Source of the DNA: Pacificoceanicola sp048553275
GTDB lineage: Bacteria; Pseudomonadota; Alphaproteobacteria; Rhodobacterales; Rhodobacteraceae
DNA length: 64,000 bases
Direction of reading: 5' to 3'
NCBI RefSeq assembly: GCF_048553275.1
Contig: NZ_JBLZMW010000001.1
Location: forward strand, 481,525 to 545,524
The notes beneath the pieces are model-generated. The model had not been told where the DNA came from and made no database searches. It saw nothing but the letters and a program-made list of their open reading frames with translations. Both the position numbers and the translations under genes were made by a program. Below, in pieces: positions 63,618 to 64,000 of this stretch; within the stretch, counting starts at the first letter, position 1, and the number at the start of each line of letters is the position of its first letter.

Positions 63618-63987
63618 GGGGGGCTGCTCTGCCTCGCTTTCGCATCAGGGTAGCATGGGCCGATGGGGCGGGCAATCTGGCATGAGGCGCAGGGATTGCG
63701 GTAGATGGCTCCGTCATCAACCTGCCGACGAGACCAACATGGCCCATGACCATACGGTGCTTTGGTCAATCAACCTCGACGGCGAAACGACGCGCCTACC
63801 CCACCCGCCGAGTCCGATGGCCCCCCGGATGCCACTTGAAGAATGAATACTTGCGGGGCAAGTCGGATTGGGGGCCAAACAAACTTCACTGCCGATCGCC
63901 GACTTGGCAGTTGAGGGGTAATCCCCCCCGATTTTAAGGGGCTGCAAACGTAGAATTTTCTCGGCAAGATGAACGAGGAGATTTCGA
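63618..63987. other. Intergenic region near right edge
   Basis: 370 bases. A 35-codon plus-strand frame from the ATG at 63739 (MAHDHTVLWSINLDGETTRL...) has no clear ribosome-binding site or family and is not called. AT content rises after about 63840, which fits a promoter region for the gene starting at 63988. Confidence 0.3.
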
Positions 63988-64000
63988 ATGAAGACAAGCA
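63988..64000 (+). CDS. Start of a gene truncated by the window edge
   Basis: An ATG at 63988 is preceded by GAGGAG (63975-63980) at a 7-base gap. Only four codons (Met-Lys-Thr-Ser, the last incomplete) are inside the window. An alternative ATG at 63969 in another frame lacks a ribosome-binding site. Product unknown. Confidence 0.4.

Noticed and set aside
63739..63846. 35-aa open frame near the right edge
   Set aside because: No convincing ribosome-binding site, Pro-rich C terminus, and no recognisable family.

Overview
The window looks like chromosome of an alphaproteobacterium of the Rhodobacteraceae (Roseobacter group). The evidence is high GC with NNG/NNC codon bias, an ihfB-lapA-trpF block, four short secreted proteins ending in a VPLPA/VPVPA sorting-type tail, a TTTGCAAA-type propionate regulator cluster before prpE, and the roseobacter style of GC-rich intergenic palindromes. 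It is a draft assembly: 98 Ns interrupt a tandem repeat at 30058-30155.

Layout. 1-3.5 kb: small secreted protein, caspase-like protease, then ihfB-lapA-trpF. 3.8-6.3 kb (minus): arsC-pyrD-DUF952 with 4-bp overlaps, then a VPLPA protein. 6.7-12 kb: periplasmic 5'-nucleotidase, MATE exporter plus a small glyoxalase-like protein, FMN reductase, an unknown membrane-protein pair. 12.1-17.2 kb: tRNA-Gly(TCC), ABC exporter, acyl-CoA synthetase, uppP. 17.4-25 kb: glutamate synthase, with gltD and gltB separated by two unrelated genes. 25-30.7 kb: VPVPA protein, mtgA, GST, queG, msrB-msrA, the 98-bp repeat array and a DUF1992 gene. 30.9-37.5 kb: Tat-exported cyclic phosphodiesterase/nucleotidase, methyltransferase, glyA, nadK, DUF4396 protein, Crp-family regulator. 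38-44 kb: prpE, two more VPLPA proteins, maeB. 44.2-55.2 kb (minus): a ten-gene carbohydrate uptake and catabolism operon with a divergent LacI regulator and two matching operators. 56.6-61.1 kb: nucleoside salvage operon cdd-deoA-deoB-add-upp. 61.2-64 kb: SPOR-domain protein, degenerate M48-like membrane protein, and the first codons of a gene at the right edge.

How the genes fit together. Two exported nucleotidases (6.7 and 30.9 kb) release nucleosides outside the cytoplasm, and the cdd-upp operon salvages them. Glutamate synthase, glyA, pyrD, trpF, nadK and prpE/maeB are core nitrogen, one-carbon, nucleotide and carbon metabolism. The sugar operon combines a glucose-type ABC importer with a GH43 glycosidase, two Gfo/Idh/MocA dehydrogenases, two AP-endonuclease-type TIM barrels and a cytosolic beta-propeller. 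That gene set fits oxidative handling of an imported glycoside and is the best candidate for an undescribed pathway here. Non-coding signals of interest are paired GTAC-centred sites spaced exactly 21 bp, the TTTGCAAA cluster upstream of prpE, a CRP-type box before the Crp-family gene, the 98-bp array, and several families of dispersed palindromes.
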